From assembly GCF_900182745.1 (NCBI RefSeq), contig NZ_FXTY01000008.1, positions 62,001 through 126,000 of the forward strand: DNA of 64,000 bases, read 5' to 3'. Position numbers and translations under genes: made by a program. Within the stretch, counting starts at the first letter, position 1. Each line of letters starts with the position of its first letter. Below are positions 30,196-40,620 of the stretch, piece by piece. Source of the stretch: Shimia sagamensis (GTDB lineage: Bacteria > Pseudomonadota > Alphaproteobacteria > Rhodobacterales > Rhodobacteraceae). The notes below the pieces were generated by a model. The model had not been told where the DNA came from and searched no databases. It saw only the letters and a program-made list of their open reading frames with translations.

Positions 30196-30978
30196 ATGTG
30201 TCGTTGGGCCGCTTATATTGGGGAACCTTGTTTCCTTGAAGATGTTGTGACGCGGCCGGATCACTCGTTGATCCAACAGAGCATGCAAGCCACAGAATGC
30301 AAGACACAGACCAACGGTGATGGCGTTGGCTTGGCGTGGTATGGCAGTCGGCCCGAGCCAGGGCTGTACCGGGACATTCTGCCAGCTTGGTCTGATCCAA
30401 ATTTGAAATCGTTGACCGCTCAAGTGGAGTCGAGTCTGTTTTTGGCGCATGTGCGCGCCTCTACCGGTACGGCTACCAGCCGCAACAACTGCCATCCTTT
30501 TGCGGTGGGGCGCTGGTCTTTCATGCACAACGGGCAGGTTGGTGGGTTTGAGACCTTCCGCCGTCGCGCGGATATGCTGATCTCTGATGAACTCTATCCT
30601 GAACGGAAAGGCGCGACGGACAGTGAGGTGTTGTTTCTGTTGAGCCTTATGGAAGGCATGGATGAGCACCCAAAAGAGTCGCTCCAGATTGCCGTTGGCA
30701 TCCTTGAGCGGATGAGCCGGGAGCGAGGCACAACACCCCATATGCGCTTGGCTGCAGCGTTCAGCGACGGCGAAACACTCTATGCAGTGCGGTACGCTTC
30801 GGATGATCGGGCACCAACTGTGTATCACCGCGCCAGCGACAGCCGGAGTGGACGTGCTGTGGTGAGTGAACCGCTGGTCGAAGCGGAGGAGGGTTGGGAA
30901 GAAATCCCGGCGGGGTCTTTCTGTCGGTTCCACGAAGACGGCAATTTTGAGATTGAACCGTTTCGACCTTTGAGCTGA
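30196..30978 (+). CDS. Class II glutamine amidotransferase (YafJ/EgtC-like)
   Basis: The 260-residue protein begins MCRWAAYIG, with the N-terminal nucleophile Cys2 exposed after Met removal. It contains GVGLAWYG, AHVRASTGTATSRNNCHPFAVGRWSFMHNGQV and DSEVLFLLSL, the layout of stand-alone Ntn-type glutamine amidotransferases such as YafJ and EgtC. It would hydrolyse glutamine or a gamma-glutamyl amide; no ergothioneine genes are beside it, so the substrate is open. AGGGAGAAC lies upstream of the ATG. The 254-base gap before it holds only a 7-bp hairpin (GCTGCTG/CAGCAGC at 29955-29971). Confidence 0.9.
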   Translation: MCRWAAYIGEPCFLEDVVTRPDHSLIQQSMQATECKTQTNGDGVGLAWYGSRPEPGLYRDILPAWSDPNLKSLTAQVESSLFLAHVRASTGTATSRNNCHPFAVGRWSFMHNGQVGGFETFRRRADMLISDELYPERKGATDSEVLFLLSLMEGMDEHPKESLQIAVGILERMSRERGTTPHMRLAAAFSDGETLYAVRYASDDRAPTVYHRASDSRSGRAVVSEPLVEAEEGWEEIPAGSFCRFHEDGNFEIEPFRPLS

Positions 30979-30982
30979 CGGC

Positions 30983-32044
30983 TTAAATCAGGAAAAACCT
31001 CACCGCCCAGAACAGAAAGATTGCGTGCAGGATTGGGAAAATCCAAATCACGAGATATCCGTCGATTTTGCGCGCAAGGTCTTCGCGGCCAGAGGTTTTC
31101 AGGCGCCGTAGGGCAATGTTTATGAGAACGGTGGAGCCGGTGATGAGGAACATGCCCACCAGAAGTGAGTCCATAAACGTCAGGTAGCCAAGTTTTGGCA
31201 GCATGGTGGAAATCGCAAAGTTGAAGGCCACGAAGACCAAAAGGTTGGCCGAGGCCATGTCGATACGGCGACGGTATTCTTCCAGAAAAAAAGTAGCCCA
31301 GCTTACAAACAAGATGATGAGCAGCGGCAATAAGATGCGCAAAACGTAGTATTGTACATGGCGTTTGCCCTCAAACCGCAATGCCACCATGGTTGTTTCG
31401 GCACCTCCGATACCTTCTACGGAACCGCTTTCTATAGAAGAATTTGAGAGAATCCACTCTTCTTCGCCAAGCAAGTCCCCCATACCGGATTGTTGTTCTA
31501 GCGGATAGAATTCGACAAACTCCAATGGGAGCATTGAGGAAACCTCCACGAAGAACTCTTGAGTATCAAAGGGGTACCGCTTGAAGTCGAAGTGTGGCGC
31601 TTGCAGGGTTGCGGTGAAACGCTCTGCATAGGTGACTTCACCGTTGTCTTTCAGCAAGATTGAGACTTGTTGTGTGAAGCGGCGCCCTTGTTGATTGCGA
31701 AGGATAAAATAGGGCGGTTGCGCACCGGCATCGTTCAAGAGTTTTCGGAATGCTTCGTTGCTGTAGGTTTTGACATCACTGCCGTGAGCCTCTGAGTCAA
31801 AAGCGAATTGTGGGTAATTTGCCTTGAGAAACAGGGTACCAACAACGCCAAAATTCTCCGCTTGTTGATCCACAAAGGTGATCTGGTCGAGTGTGACGCC
31901 AACGCCAATTTGTTGCGGTGACGTACGTTTGACAAGCGTATCGGTACTGCTGAAGGTGCCAAACCCACCACTTTGAGCGTGCAATGCGTCGCCAAAAAGA
32001 AGTAGGAGGCAGGCGAAGACTGCTGAGATCAGTTTTGTGAACAT
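30983..32044 (-). CDS. Pentameric ligand-gated ion channel (Cys-loop receptor homologue)
   Basis: The 353-residue protein has a signal peptide (1-23), a beta-rich extracellular domain (about 35-228) with the hallmark FKRYPFDTQ at 154-162, and four TM helices at about 230-254 (M1, with the signature Pro240), 260-283 (M2), 289-311 (M3) and 330-351 (M4). This is the architecture of prokaryotic pLGICs such as GLIC and ELIC. As in those, the mature chain has no cysteines, so the Cys-loop lacks its disulfide. It should form a homopentameric channel in the inner membrane. Ion selectivity and ligand cannot be assigned. It is monocistronic and converges on the amidotransferase gene with a 4-base gap. 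Confidence 0.88.
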   Translation of the reverse strand: MFTKLISAVFACLLLLFGDALHAQSGGFGTFSSTDTLVKRTSPQQIGVGVTLDQITFVDQQAENFGVVGTLFLKANYPQFAFDSEAHGSDVKTYSNEAFRKLLNDAGAQPPYFILRNQQGRRFTQQVSILLKDNGEVTYAERFTATLQAPHFDFKRYPFDTQEFFVEVSSMLPLEFVEFYPLEQQSGMGDLLGEEEWILSNSSIESGSVEGIGGAETTMVALRFEGKRHVQYYVLRILLPLLIILFVSWATFFLEEYRRRIDMASANLLVFVAFNFAISTMLPKLGYLTFMDSLLVGMFLITGSTVLINIALRRLKTSGREDLARKIDGYLVIWIFPILHAIFLFWAVRFFLI

Positions 32045-32121
32045 GGTGCCTTGGAATGTGAATATTCTATGGCCCGAATTTCAAGTACTTTCGCGATCTT
32101 CTCAAGTCATTTGTCAAAAGA

Positions 32122-32150
32122 AAAACGCCGGAGCGTGGCCCCGGCGTTTT
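32122..32150 (-). terminator. Intrinsic terminator of typA
   Basis: AAAACGCCGG (32122-32131) pairs perfectly with CCGGCGTTTT (32141-32150). On the minus strand the arm ends in TTTTTCTTTTG. It lies 10 bases after the typA stop, between typA and the divergently read upstream region of the pLGIC gene. Confidence 0.85.
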
Positions 32151-32159
32151 AGTGATCGT

Positions 32160-33980
<1,821 letters not shown>

Positions 33981-34049
33981 AAGGGCAGCCTTTCCTGTTC
34001 GCGCTCGCCCTATCGCGGGTCGCAGCAAAAGGCCAGCCCTTTGTGTACC

Positions 34050-34385
34050 TTAATGCACTGCAGTCTTGGAAAACAGGTTTATAACGAGGATTCCCGCAAC
34101 AATCAGCCCCATGCCAAGAATTGCCGCTAAGTCGAGTTTTTGCCCAAAGGCAAAATAAGCGATGATTGAGATGGAGATGATACCTAGCCCAGACCAAACG
34201 GCATAGGTGATGCCGACCGGCAGAACCTTGAGAGTCAATGCCATCATATAGAAGGCGAGACCGTAGCCGATGACCACAATGATCGAGGGGATGGGTTTGG
34301 TGAATTGCTGGCTGGCTTGCAGAGCGGCGGTGCCGATGGTTTCAAACACAACGGCAACCAGAAGGATCAGATAGGCTTTAGGCAT
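34050..34385 (-). CDS. Small multidrug resistance (SMR) family transporter
   Basis: The 111-residue protein has four TM helices and the essential membrane-embedded glutamate (Glu15, equivalent to EmrE Glu14) in [22 protein letters not shown] matches the family's helix 3 signature. Such proteins act as dual-topology dimers exchanging protons for cationic drugs, osmolytes or guanidinium. The EmrE-type subgroup seems more likely than SugE/Gdx, which has a different helix-1 context. It lies between the YitT gene (15-base gap) and typA on the same strand. Confidence 0.88.
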   Translation of the reverse strand: MPKAYLILLVAVVFETIGTAALQASQQFTKPIPSIIVVIGYGLAFYMMALTLKVLPVGITYAVWSGLGIISISIIAYFAFGQKLDLAAILGMGLIVAGILVINLFSKTAVH

Positions 34386-34400
34386 GCGCGTCCCTGACGG

Positions 34401-35021
34401 TTAGCGCGCGATGTAACGATCGCGACGGTGATTTGTTGCGATCATAATATTGGTTACAGCCGCGCCTATCAGCGAGAACATCACCGCATTGAGGTCAAAA
34501 AACGACACCGCCAGCCCAAAGACAAAAACATCAAAGCTCAATTGGACCCAGCCGGCTTTGATGCCTTTGGTGTCTTGCAGCCAAACCGCTACGATGCCGA
34601 TGCCGCCCAAAGTGGCGCCATGGCGGAAAAGAACAATCAGACCCGCTCCAGCAGTCACACCTGCAAGCACAGCGCCAACAAGTGGGTGCACTGTGGCGAT
34701 TTGGAATACCTGTGGGAGCAAGAAGGTCCAAAGTGTCAGAAGACCTACGGCAGCGAAGGTCTTGAGAGTGAAAAACCAGCCCATGCGCAGGTAGGCGATG
34801 ACATAGAATGGCAAGTTCAGGACAAAGAAGAGTGCGCCAAACGTGAGGCCAGTGGCCTTGGCTGCGACCAGAGACAGGCCGGCGATCTGGCCGGTAAAGA
34901 GGTCTACTGCCTGTAGGAACTGAACAGACAAGGCAACGAGCAATGTACCAACCACCAACCCTTGAATGTCATCAAAAGGGCTGTGTTTTTCGGGACTTGG
35001 AGATTCAATAAAACTTACCAT
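34401..35021 (-). CDS. YitT-family inner membrane protein
   Basis: The 206-residue polytopic protein has five or six hydrophobic segments and the YitT/DUF161 features: GLVVGTLLVALSVQFL at the start, GQIAGLSLVAAKATGL, LNLPFYVIAYLRMGWFFTLKT and GAGLIVLFRHGATLGGIGIVA. Its function is not established in bacteria. It ends 15 bases before the SMR gene, so the two probably share a transcript. Confidence 0.85.
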   Translation of the reverse strand: MVSFIESPSPEKHSPFDDIQGLVVGTLLVALSVQFLQAVDLFTGQIAGLSLVAAKATGLTFGALFFVLNLPFYVIAYLRMGWFFTLKTFAAVGLLTLWTFLLPQVFQIATVHPLVGAVLAGVTAGAGLIVLFRHGATLGGIGIVAVWLQDTKGIKAGWVQLSFDVFVFGLAVSFFDLNAVMFSLIGAAVTNIMIATNHRRDRYIAR

Positions 35022-35117
35022 GGCACCGGCTTTGCCGCAGCGCGGCGAGACTGTCTAGAGGGAGCGACGCAAGGCCGCTATGCGCTGGGGGTCTACCGGA
35101 CGAGTGGTAAAGGACAG

Positions 35118-35144
35118 CCTAAGGCACGAGAAGTGTGCCTTAGG
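35118..35144. terminator. Intrinsic terminator of icd
   Basis: CCTAAGGCAC (35118-35127) pairs perfectly with GTGCCTTAGG (35135-35144) around a 7-base loop. On the minus strand, icd reads into it and then CTGTCCTTT follows. On the plus strand TCATTTTGTCT follows, so it may act in both directions. Confidence 0.8.
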
Positions 35145-35161
35145 TCATTTTGTCTCAGGGA

Positions 35162-36376
35162 TTAGCCTGCGAGGGCTTTGTTCAAGTTCTCGTCGATCTT
35201 TTCGAGGAACCCCATGGTGGTCATCCAGCCTTGATCCGGGCCAACCAGAAGGGCCAGGTCTTTGGTCATGTGACCGCTTTCCACGGTGTCGATGATCACC
35301 CGTTCCAGTGTTTCAGCAAAGGCGCGCAGAGCGATATTGTTGTCCAGTTTCGCGCGGTGCTTCAGACCACCAGTCCAAGCGTAGATCGAGGCGATCGAGT
35401 TGGTGGAGGTGGCTTCGCCTTTCTGGTGCTGGCGGTAGTGGCGGGTCACGGTGCCGTGCGCTGCTTCGGCCTCAACAATTTTTCCGTCCGGTGTCATCAG
35501 CTGCGAGGTCATCAGGCCAAGCGAGCCAAAGCCCTGTGCTACGGTGTCAGATTGCACATCCCCATCGTAGTTTTTGCAGGCCCAAACAAACTTACCGTTC
35601 CACTTCATGGCGCAGGCGACCATGTCGTCGATAAGGCGGTGTTCGTACCAGATGCCTGCGGCTTTGAATTTCTCGGCAAACTCTTCCTCATAGACCTTCT
35701 GGAACAGATCTTTAAAGCGGCCGTCATAAGCCTTCAGGATGGTGTTTTTGGTGGAAAGATATACCGGCCAGCCTAGGTTGAGACCATAGTTCAGCGAGGC
35801 GCGCGCGAAGTCGATGATCGAGCTGTCGAGGTTGTACATCGCCTGATACACGCCGGCGGACGGTGCATCGTAGACTTCTTTCTCGATTACGGTGCCGTCT
35901 TCGCCGACAAATTTCATAGTTAGCTTGCCAGCGCCGGGGAACGTGAAATCGGTAGCTTTATACTGGTCGCCAAAGGCGTGACGACCGACGACGATGGGAG
36001 AGGTCCAGCCCGGCACAAGACGCGGCACGTTGCGACAGATGATTGGCTGGCGGAAGACCACGCCACCAAGAATGTTTCGGATGGTGCCGTTGGGCGAGCG
36101 CCACATTTTCTTGAGGCCAAACTCTTCAACGCGCTGCTCATCCGGCGTGATGGTGGCACATTTGATCGCTACGCCGATCTCTTTGGTTTTTTCAGCGGCG
36201 TCGATGGTGATCTGATCCTCGGTGCGGTCCCGCTCTTCGATGCCAAGATCATAATACAGCAGGTCGAGGTCCAGGTACGGCAACATCAGTTTGTCTTTGA
36301 TGAATTGCCAAATGATACGTGTCATTTCATCGCCGTCCATTTCGACGATGGGATTATCCACTTTGATCTTGGTCAT
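35162..36376 (-). CDS. icd: Isocitrate dehydrogenase (NADP+), dimeric eukaryote-like type
   Basis: The 404-residue TCA-cycle enzyme converts isocitrate to 2-oxoglutarate with NADP(+). [47 protein letters not shown] and the metal-binding [11 protein letters not shown] and [24 protein letters not shown] segments are those of type II (eukaryote-like) IDH, common in alphaproteobacteria. The family length is about 404. GGAGACC precedes the ATG. Confidence 0.97.
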   Translation of the reverse strand: MTKIKVDNPIVEMDGDEMTRIIWQFIKDKLMLPYLDLDLLYYDLGIEERDRTEDQITIDAAEKTKEIGVAIKCATITPDEQRVEEFGLKKMWRSPNGTIRNILGGVVFRQPIICRNVPRLVPGWTSPIVVGRHAFGDQYKATDFTFPGAGKLTMKFVGEDGTVIEKEVYDAPSAGVYQAMYNLDSSIIDFARASLNYGLNLGWPVYLSTKNTILKAYDGRFKDLFQKVYEEEFAEKFKAAGIWYEHRLIDDMVACAMKWNGKFVWACKNYDGDVQSDTVAQGFGSLGLMTSQLMTPDGKIVEAEAAHGTVTRHYRQHQKGEATSTNSIASIYAWTGGLKHRAKLDNNIALRAFAETLERVIIDTVESGHMTKDLALLVGPDQGWMTTMGFLEKIDENLNKALAG

Positions 36377-36442
36377 GGGGGTCTCCTGTGAACCGAGTCG
36401 TATTAGCGCCTCTCCTAAGGGAAATATCGGGCTATGGAAAGG

Positions 36443-36464
36443 CTTTGTATGCTATTGTATACAG
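36443..36464. promoter_or_regulatory. TTGTATAC-type repeats upstream of icd
   Basis: TTTGTATGCTATTGTATACAG carries two copies of TTGTATRC 11 bases apart, the second extended to the palindromic core GTATAC. Such cores are seen in operators of GntR-type regulators. It lies about 80 bases upstream of icd and 130 upstream of the divergent GDPD gene. The assignment is tentative. Confidence 0.25.
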
Positions 36465-36594
36465 TTTGGGTTGGGCGCGAATTTTTGTTGCGTAAAACGT
36501 AGCATGACAATTGCTTTTGACAAAATACCGCCACCTCTCGACCGCAGCGGGGGACAGGGGTAGGATCACGTTAAACGGGTGTTGGAGTGGTGAT

Positions 36595-38421
36595 GTGAAG
36601 CAGGCAATGTCGGAAGTGGTGCGATGTTTCGGAGTGGCATGGCAGTTGCGTGTGCCGTTTGTGCAATCTCATCTCGTGTTTAACTTATTGCTGGCAGCGG
36701 CATTTGCGCCCTTAATGGCCGGCACGGTGCATCTGGCGTTGAAGCTCTCAGGCCAACCTGCCTTGGCTGATTTTGACATCGCTCTATTTTTGCTCTCTCC
36801 AGTTGGGTTTGTGGCGGGAGTGCTGATCGTCGGACTGGCCTTGGTTTTGCTGACGTTGGACGTGTCTTTCATGATGGCGGTGGCATTGCGCGACCGGGAG
36901 GGAAAATCACGCGGGTTTTTGGACGGTGTGGCGATGGTGTTCCCGCGTGCGCCTGCTGTGCTTGGATTGGCCGTTCAGTTTTGCCTGCGGCTTTTGGTTA
37001 TGTGTTTGCCGTTTCTGGCGGTCTGCGGATTGGCCTTTGTCAGCTGGATGACGGACTACGACATCAACTATTACCTCAGCTTCCATCCACCGAAATTTGT
37101 ACAAACTGTGGTGGTTTGCGGCATCGCCTTGGCGCTCATGGTGGCTTTGGTGGTGTGGCGGACACTGGGCTGGGTTCTGGCATTGCCGCTGGTGGTGTTT
37201 GACAATCGGCGGGCAGGGGAGGCCCTACGTGAGAGCCAGGCACGCATGGCGGGCCGACGCGTAGAATTCCTTGGTCGATTGGCAATCTGGGCGGGGTTAG
37301 GCGCTGTGGTCGGCGGCGCGGCCTTGTTTGTTGTGGGCGTGATTATTCAGTTTGGTCTGTATTTTGTGCCATTTGGGCTCAAGGGGCTGGCCGCGTTTCT
37401 GTTGCTTTCGACGGCTTTATGGGCACTTCTCAACCTGATCCTCACATCCCTGACCACCGGCGCCTTGGCTGTGGCCTTTATGGGGTTCGCTGACTGGCCC
37501 AATGCCGGTCAAAAACGGGAGTTGCCCAAGGCGATTTTGGGGGGCGTCGTGGCTGGGGCGGCTGTTGTCACTCTGCTTGGCGGGTTTGGCATCGCGGAGC
37601 TGATGAGGGTTGATCAGGATCGACCGGTTGCCGTTATCGCGCACCGAGGCGCATCCGGCGCGGCGCCAGAAAACACGTTGGCCGCTGTAACGCGTGCGGT
37701 TGAGGATCAAGCAGACTGGGTGGAGATCGATGTGCAGGAAACCGCGGATGGCATGGTGGTTGTGGTGCATGACAGCGACTTTATGAAAGTGGCTGGAAAT
37801 CCGTTGAAAATCTGGGATGCGACGCTCGCAGATCTGGAAAAAATTGACATTGGTAGTTGGTTTGATCCGTCGTTTTCGTCTGAACGCACGGCCACGTTGG
37901 AAGAAGTGCTACTGGCGACGAAGGATAAGTCGGGCGTGGTCATTGAGTTGAAATACTACGGCTATGACAAAGATCTTGAGCAACGGGTGATCGACATAGT
38001 GGAAGCTGCCGGCATGGTGGATCAGGTTAAGATCATGTCGCTGAAGGCGGATTCGGTCGCGAAGATGCGCGCGCTGCGTCCGAACTGGACTGTGGGGATT
38101 TTGGCTTCGGCATCGCTTGGAAATATGTGGGATCTGGATGTCGATTTTCTGGCTGTGAACAGCGCCACCATGTCGCGGCAATTGGTTCGCGGGTCCCAAG
38201 ACGTCGGCAAAGAGGTTTATGTTTGGACCGTGAACGACGCGTTGTCGATGTCGGGCATGTTGTCTTACGGGGTCGACGGGCTGATCACCGATGAACCTGC
38301 GCTTGCACGGCAGGTTTTGGCAGATCGTAAGACTTTGACTGGCGTTGAGCGGTTGGTGCTTGGATTGGCGGGGCGGATTGGGCTGGATGTGCCACATCGA
38401 GGCGATGATGACATTCAGTGA
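36595..38421 (+). CDS. Glycerophosphodiester phosphodiesterase with N-terminal membrane domain
   Basis: The 608-residue protein has an N-terminal region of about 330 residues with six or more TM helices (the GDPD-associated membrane domain), then a GDPD TIM-barrel starting AVIAHRGASGAAPENT (catalytic His350-Arg351), with WVEIDVQETADGMVVVVHD supplying the metal-binding Glu/Asp and second catalytic His. It should split glycerophosphodiesters into glycerol 3-phosphate and an alcohol, with the active site next to the membrane. GTG at 36595 with GGAG seven bases upstream is chosen; ATG at 36607 is possible. It overlaps the PLA2-like gene by 14 bases. Confidence 0.9.
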   Translation: MKQAMSEVVRCFGVAWQLRVPFVQSHLVFNLLLAAAFAPLMAGTVHLALKLSGQPALADFDIALFLLSPVGFVAGVLIVGLALVLLTLDVSFMMAVALRDREGKSRGFLDGVAMVFPRAPAVLGLAVQFCLRLLVMCLPFLAVCGLAFVSWMTDYDINYYLSFHPPKFVQTVVVCGIALALMVALVVWRTLGWVLALPLVVFDNRRAGEALRESQARMAGRRVEFLGRLAIWAGLGAVVGGAALFVVGVIIQFGLYFVPFGLKGLAAFLLLSTALWALLNLILTSLTTGALAVAFMGFADWPNAGQKRELPKAILGGVVAGAAVVTLLGGFGIAELMRVDQDRPVAVIAHRGASGAAPENTLAAVTRAVEDQADWVEIDVQETADGMVVVVHDSDFMKVAGNPLKIWDATLADLEKIDIGSWFDPSFSSERTATLEEVLLATKDKSGVVIELKYYGYDKDLEQRVIDIVEAAGMVDQVKIMSLKADSVAKMRALRPNWTVGILASASLGNMWDLDVDFLAVNSATMSRQLVRGSQDVGKEVYVWTVNDALSMSGMLSYGVDGLITDEPALARQVLADRKTLTGVERLVLGLAGRIGLDVPHRGDDDIQ

Positions 38422-38971
38422 AGCATTTGCAGTTCTGTTCTTAGTCAGTGTTTTGACTGATCCTGCTGCTGCACAAAATTCAGATGACGGACCTGGTTGG
38501 TCGGCCAAGGTGGAAATCTGGCGGCACAGTCGATTGCAAGCCTTGCGAGAGACCGACCCAGCCGCTTTGGTACCGTTCACAACAGATGGCTGCTCAGGTG
38601 GCATGTCTGCGGCTTGGGGAGCGATGGCAAAGACATTTCCCTGGTTCGCGCAAGTTTTTGCGCATGAAGCGCCTTGGCATGACTGTTGCGTGGTGCATGA
38701 CCAAGCCTATCATTTGGGGGGAGAGGATCCGGTTCCGGAAGCTGGGTTTCGCGCCCGACTTGAGGCGGATGAGGCGTTGCGGCAGTGCGTGCAAGGTGTG
38801 GCGGACAGCGAGGCGGATGTGCTTGCGCAGCAATATGACAGCACGCCGGATGATGTCGCCGCGGCGGTCTATTTTGTGTCGGAACGCATGTATGATGCTG
38901 TGCGTGTTGGAGGGTTGCCGTGTTCAGGCCTGCCGTGGCGTTGGGGCTATGGCTGGCCGCAGTGTTTTTAA
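38408..38971 (+). CDS. Exported phospholipase A2-like protein
   Basis: The 187-residue product has a signal peptide (about 1-22, DPAAAQ) and a PLA2 core: a calcium-loop-like TTDGCSGG (60-65) followed by HDCCVVHDQAY, giving Asp92, Cys93, Cys94, catalytic His97, Asp98 and Tyr101, the DxCCxxHDxxY signature of secreted phospholipases A2. Further cysteines at the C-terminus could form disulfides. It would release a fatty acid from phospholipids in the periplasm or outside. It starts inside the end of the GDPD gene (GAGG before the tandem ATGs at 38405/38408), so the two are co-translated. Activity is inferred from the motif. Confidence 0.78.
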   Translation: MTFSEAFAVLFLVSVLTDPAAAQNSDDGPGWSAKVEIWRHSRLQALRETDPAALVPFTTDGCSGGMSAAWGAMAKTFPWFAQVFAHEAPWHDCCVVHDQAYHLGGEDPVPEAGFRARLEADEALRQCVQGVADSEADVLAQQYDSTPDDVAAAVYFVSERMYDAVRVGGLPCSGLPWRWGYGWPQCF

Positions 38972-38972
38972 C

Positions 38973-39554
38973 TTAACCGTTTTCAGAAAACCATTTGGCG
39001 ATACGGGTTTTTAAGTGGTCCCAAATCGCGGGGGCGCCCTTGGCGACTTTCCAACCTACGCGGTCTTCAAGCTGTTGCTTGGTCACGTTGTACTCGGGCC
39101 AAGTACCGCCGTTGGTTTCAAGGTTGCCAACCACCGGCTGCACCCTGTCGATGCTTTTGGCAAAAACGGCGTCATCACTTTCTGCCGCTTCAAACTCGTC
39201 CCACAACGTGCGCATGGCGCTCGCTTGATCCGAGGGCAAAAGGCCAAAGATACGGTCTGCCGCAGCGCTTTCCGCAGCTTCCATCGCTGCGATATCGTGA
39301 TCGCCGTGTATTGGGCTATCACCCACATCGATTTCAACCAAGTCGTGGATCAGCAACATGCGGATCACCCGGTCGATATTGATGTTTGTCTTGGCATGTT
39401 CCGACAAGATCATCGCGTAGAGCGCAATGTGCCAGCTGTGGCTGCCACTGTCTTCTTTGCGGTGACCATCCAGAACATTGGTGGCGCGATAGACAGATTT
39501 TAGTTTGTCTGCTTCGGTCAGGAAGGCGAGCTGTGCGGAAAGACGGTCGTTCAT
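38973..39554 (-). CDS. HD-domain hydrolase (YfbR/HDDC2-like)
   Basis: The 193-residue protein has the metal-binding HD layout His39/His42 in GSHSWHIAL, His70-Asp71 in LLIHDLVEIDVGD and a late Asp in AKSIDRVQP. Relatives are 5'-deoxynucleotidases or related phosphohydrolases. It is the last gene of a three-gene minus-strand operon and its start overlaps the 82-residue gene's stop (ATGA). Confidence 0.87.
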   Translation of the reverse strand: MNDRLSAQLAFLTEADKLKSVYRATNVLDGHRKEDSGSHSWHIALYAMILSEHAKTNINIDRVIRMLLIHDLVEIDVGDSPIHGDHDIAAMEAAESAAADRIFGLLPSDQASAMRTLWDEFEAAESDDAVFAKSIDRVQPVVGNLETNGGTWPEYNVTKQQLEDRVGWKVAKGAPAIWDHLKTRIAKWFSENG

Positions 39555-39799
39555 TTGGGGGTTTCTGTCTTCGCAGCCGCTGCAGCACGCGCTGTCTTTA
39601 CTTTATTGACCAGAAAGGCGCGGCCTTTCTCTTCGGACATACGTATACGCACTTCCATCAGGTACGCCTCTTCAAGCGACTGCGAGGACGCGCCAAGCAC
39701 CGCACTTACCTCCATGAAGATACGTTCGTCACCCAGTTCTTTTTGAGCTTTGATTGTATCTTCGGCAAGTTTGGATGCCAGCGTGTCCAATGCGCTCAT
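39551..39799 (-). CDS. Small conserved protein of unknown function
   Basis: This is an 82-residue, mostly helical, charged protein (MSALDTLASKLAEDTIKAQKELGDERIF...) ending in an alanine/lysine-rich tail (TARAAAAAKTETPK). No family is recognised. It is locked between its neighbours: its start touches the hydrolase stop (TAATG) and its stop overlaps the HD gene start (ATGA), which supports it being real. Confidence 0.75.
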   Translation of the reverse strand: MSALDTLASKLAEDTIKAQKELGDERIFMEVSAVLGASSQSLEEAYLMEVRIRMSEEKGRAFLVNKVKTARAAAAAKTETPK

Positions 39800-40455
39800 T
39801 AGCGGCTGCTCTCTGTCAGGCGACGTTTCACGTAGTTGGTGACGTTGCCAGTCATCTGATCCATGTAGTCGTCGGTCTCAAAGAAATGCCCCGCGCCATC
39901 GATCTCTGTGTGCGTGATCGTGATACCCTTTTGCTCGTGCAATTTGTTCACAAGCGTGTGGGTTTCTGCAGGCGGTGCAACGCGATCTGCCGTGCCGTTC
40001 AGGATCAAACCAGAGCTTGGGCAAGGCGCAAGAAACGAGAAATCATACATGTTGGCTGGTGGGGCAATCGAGATAAAGCCAGTGATTTCTGGCCGACGCA
40101 TCAGCAATTGCATGCCAATCCACGCACCAAAAGAGAACCCGGCCACCCAGCAATGCTTGGAATTGGTGTTCATCGATTGCAGGTAGTCCAGCGCTGATGC
40201 CGCATCAGACAGCTCACCGACACCCTGATCATATTCACCCTGTGATCGACCAACACCACGGAAGTTAAACCGAAGCACTGTGAAGCCCATGTTGTAGAAG
40301 GCATAGTGCAGGTTGTAGACAACCTTGTTGTTCATGGTGCCGCCAAATTGCGGGTGCGGATGCAATACAATCGCGATTGGCGCATCTTTTTCTTTTTGTG
40401 GATGATAGCGGCCTTCGAGGCGGCCTTCTGGTCCCGGAAAAATCACCTCTGGCAT
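39799..40455 (-). CDS. Alpha/beta hydrolase of the dienelactone-hydrolase-like class
   Basis: The 218-residue cytoplasmic hydrolase starts MPEVIFPGPEGRLEGRYHP. It has the oxyanion segment LHPHPQFGGTMNNKVV, the RFNFRGVGRSQG motif, the nucleophile elbow AGFSFGAW (Ser), an acid in GTADRV and the catalytic His in GAGHFF. The substrate is unknown. The frame is open to a GTG at 40515, but that start would sit in the Irr-type box; 40455 is the family-like start. It heads the operon with the 82-residue and HD genes and is divergent from iscR. Confidence 0.88.
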   Translation of the reverse strand: MPEVIFPGPEGRLEGRYHPQKEKDAPIAIVLHPHPQFGGTMNNKVVYNLHYAFYNMGFTVLRFNFRGVGRSQGEYDQGVGELSDAASALDYLQSMNTNSKHCWVAGFSFGAWIGMQLLMRRPEITGFISIAPPANMYDFSFLAPCPSSGLILNGTADRVAPPAETHTLVNKLHEQKGITITHTEIDGAGHFFETDDYMDQMTGNVTNYVKRRLTESSR

Positions 40456-40516
40456 ATTTGTCGCTTTTCTCCCTGAAAAGGTATGAACGAATTCTTGACG
40501 AATTTGCTCTGTCACC

Positions 40517-40531
40517 TTAGAACGCTTCTAA
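40517..40531. promoter_or_regulatory. Irr-type iron control element before the iscR-suf operon
   Basis: TTAGAA-CGC-TTCTAA is a perfect 6+6 inverted repeat with a 3-base gap. It matches the core of the iron control element (TTTAGAA-N3-TTCTAAA) bound by Irr in alphaproteobacteria. It lies 90 bases before iscR and 62 before the divergent hydrolase gene. Confidence 0.72.
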
Positions 40532-40535
40532 TTAG

Positions 40536-40548
40536 TTGAACGGTTCAA
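40536..40548. promoter_or_regulatory. Second palindrome (TTGAAC-G-GTTCAA) before iscR
   Basis: A perfect 13-base palindrome lies four bases downstream of the Irr-type box, 73 bases before the iscR start. It may be a second operator, for IscR itself or another regulator. I cannot assign the factor. Confidence 0.45.
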
Positions 40549-40620
40549 AAACAAGCCGTTCCGGTCCTAGCGACTTAAGCATATGCATGGCTGAGGTCAA
40601 TCAATTCGAAGGGGTGCTTC

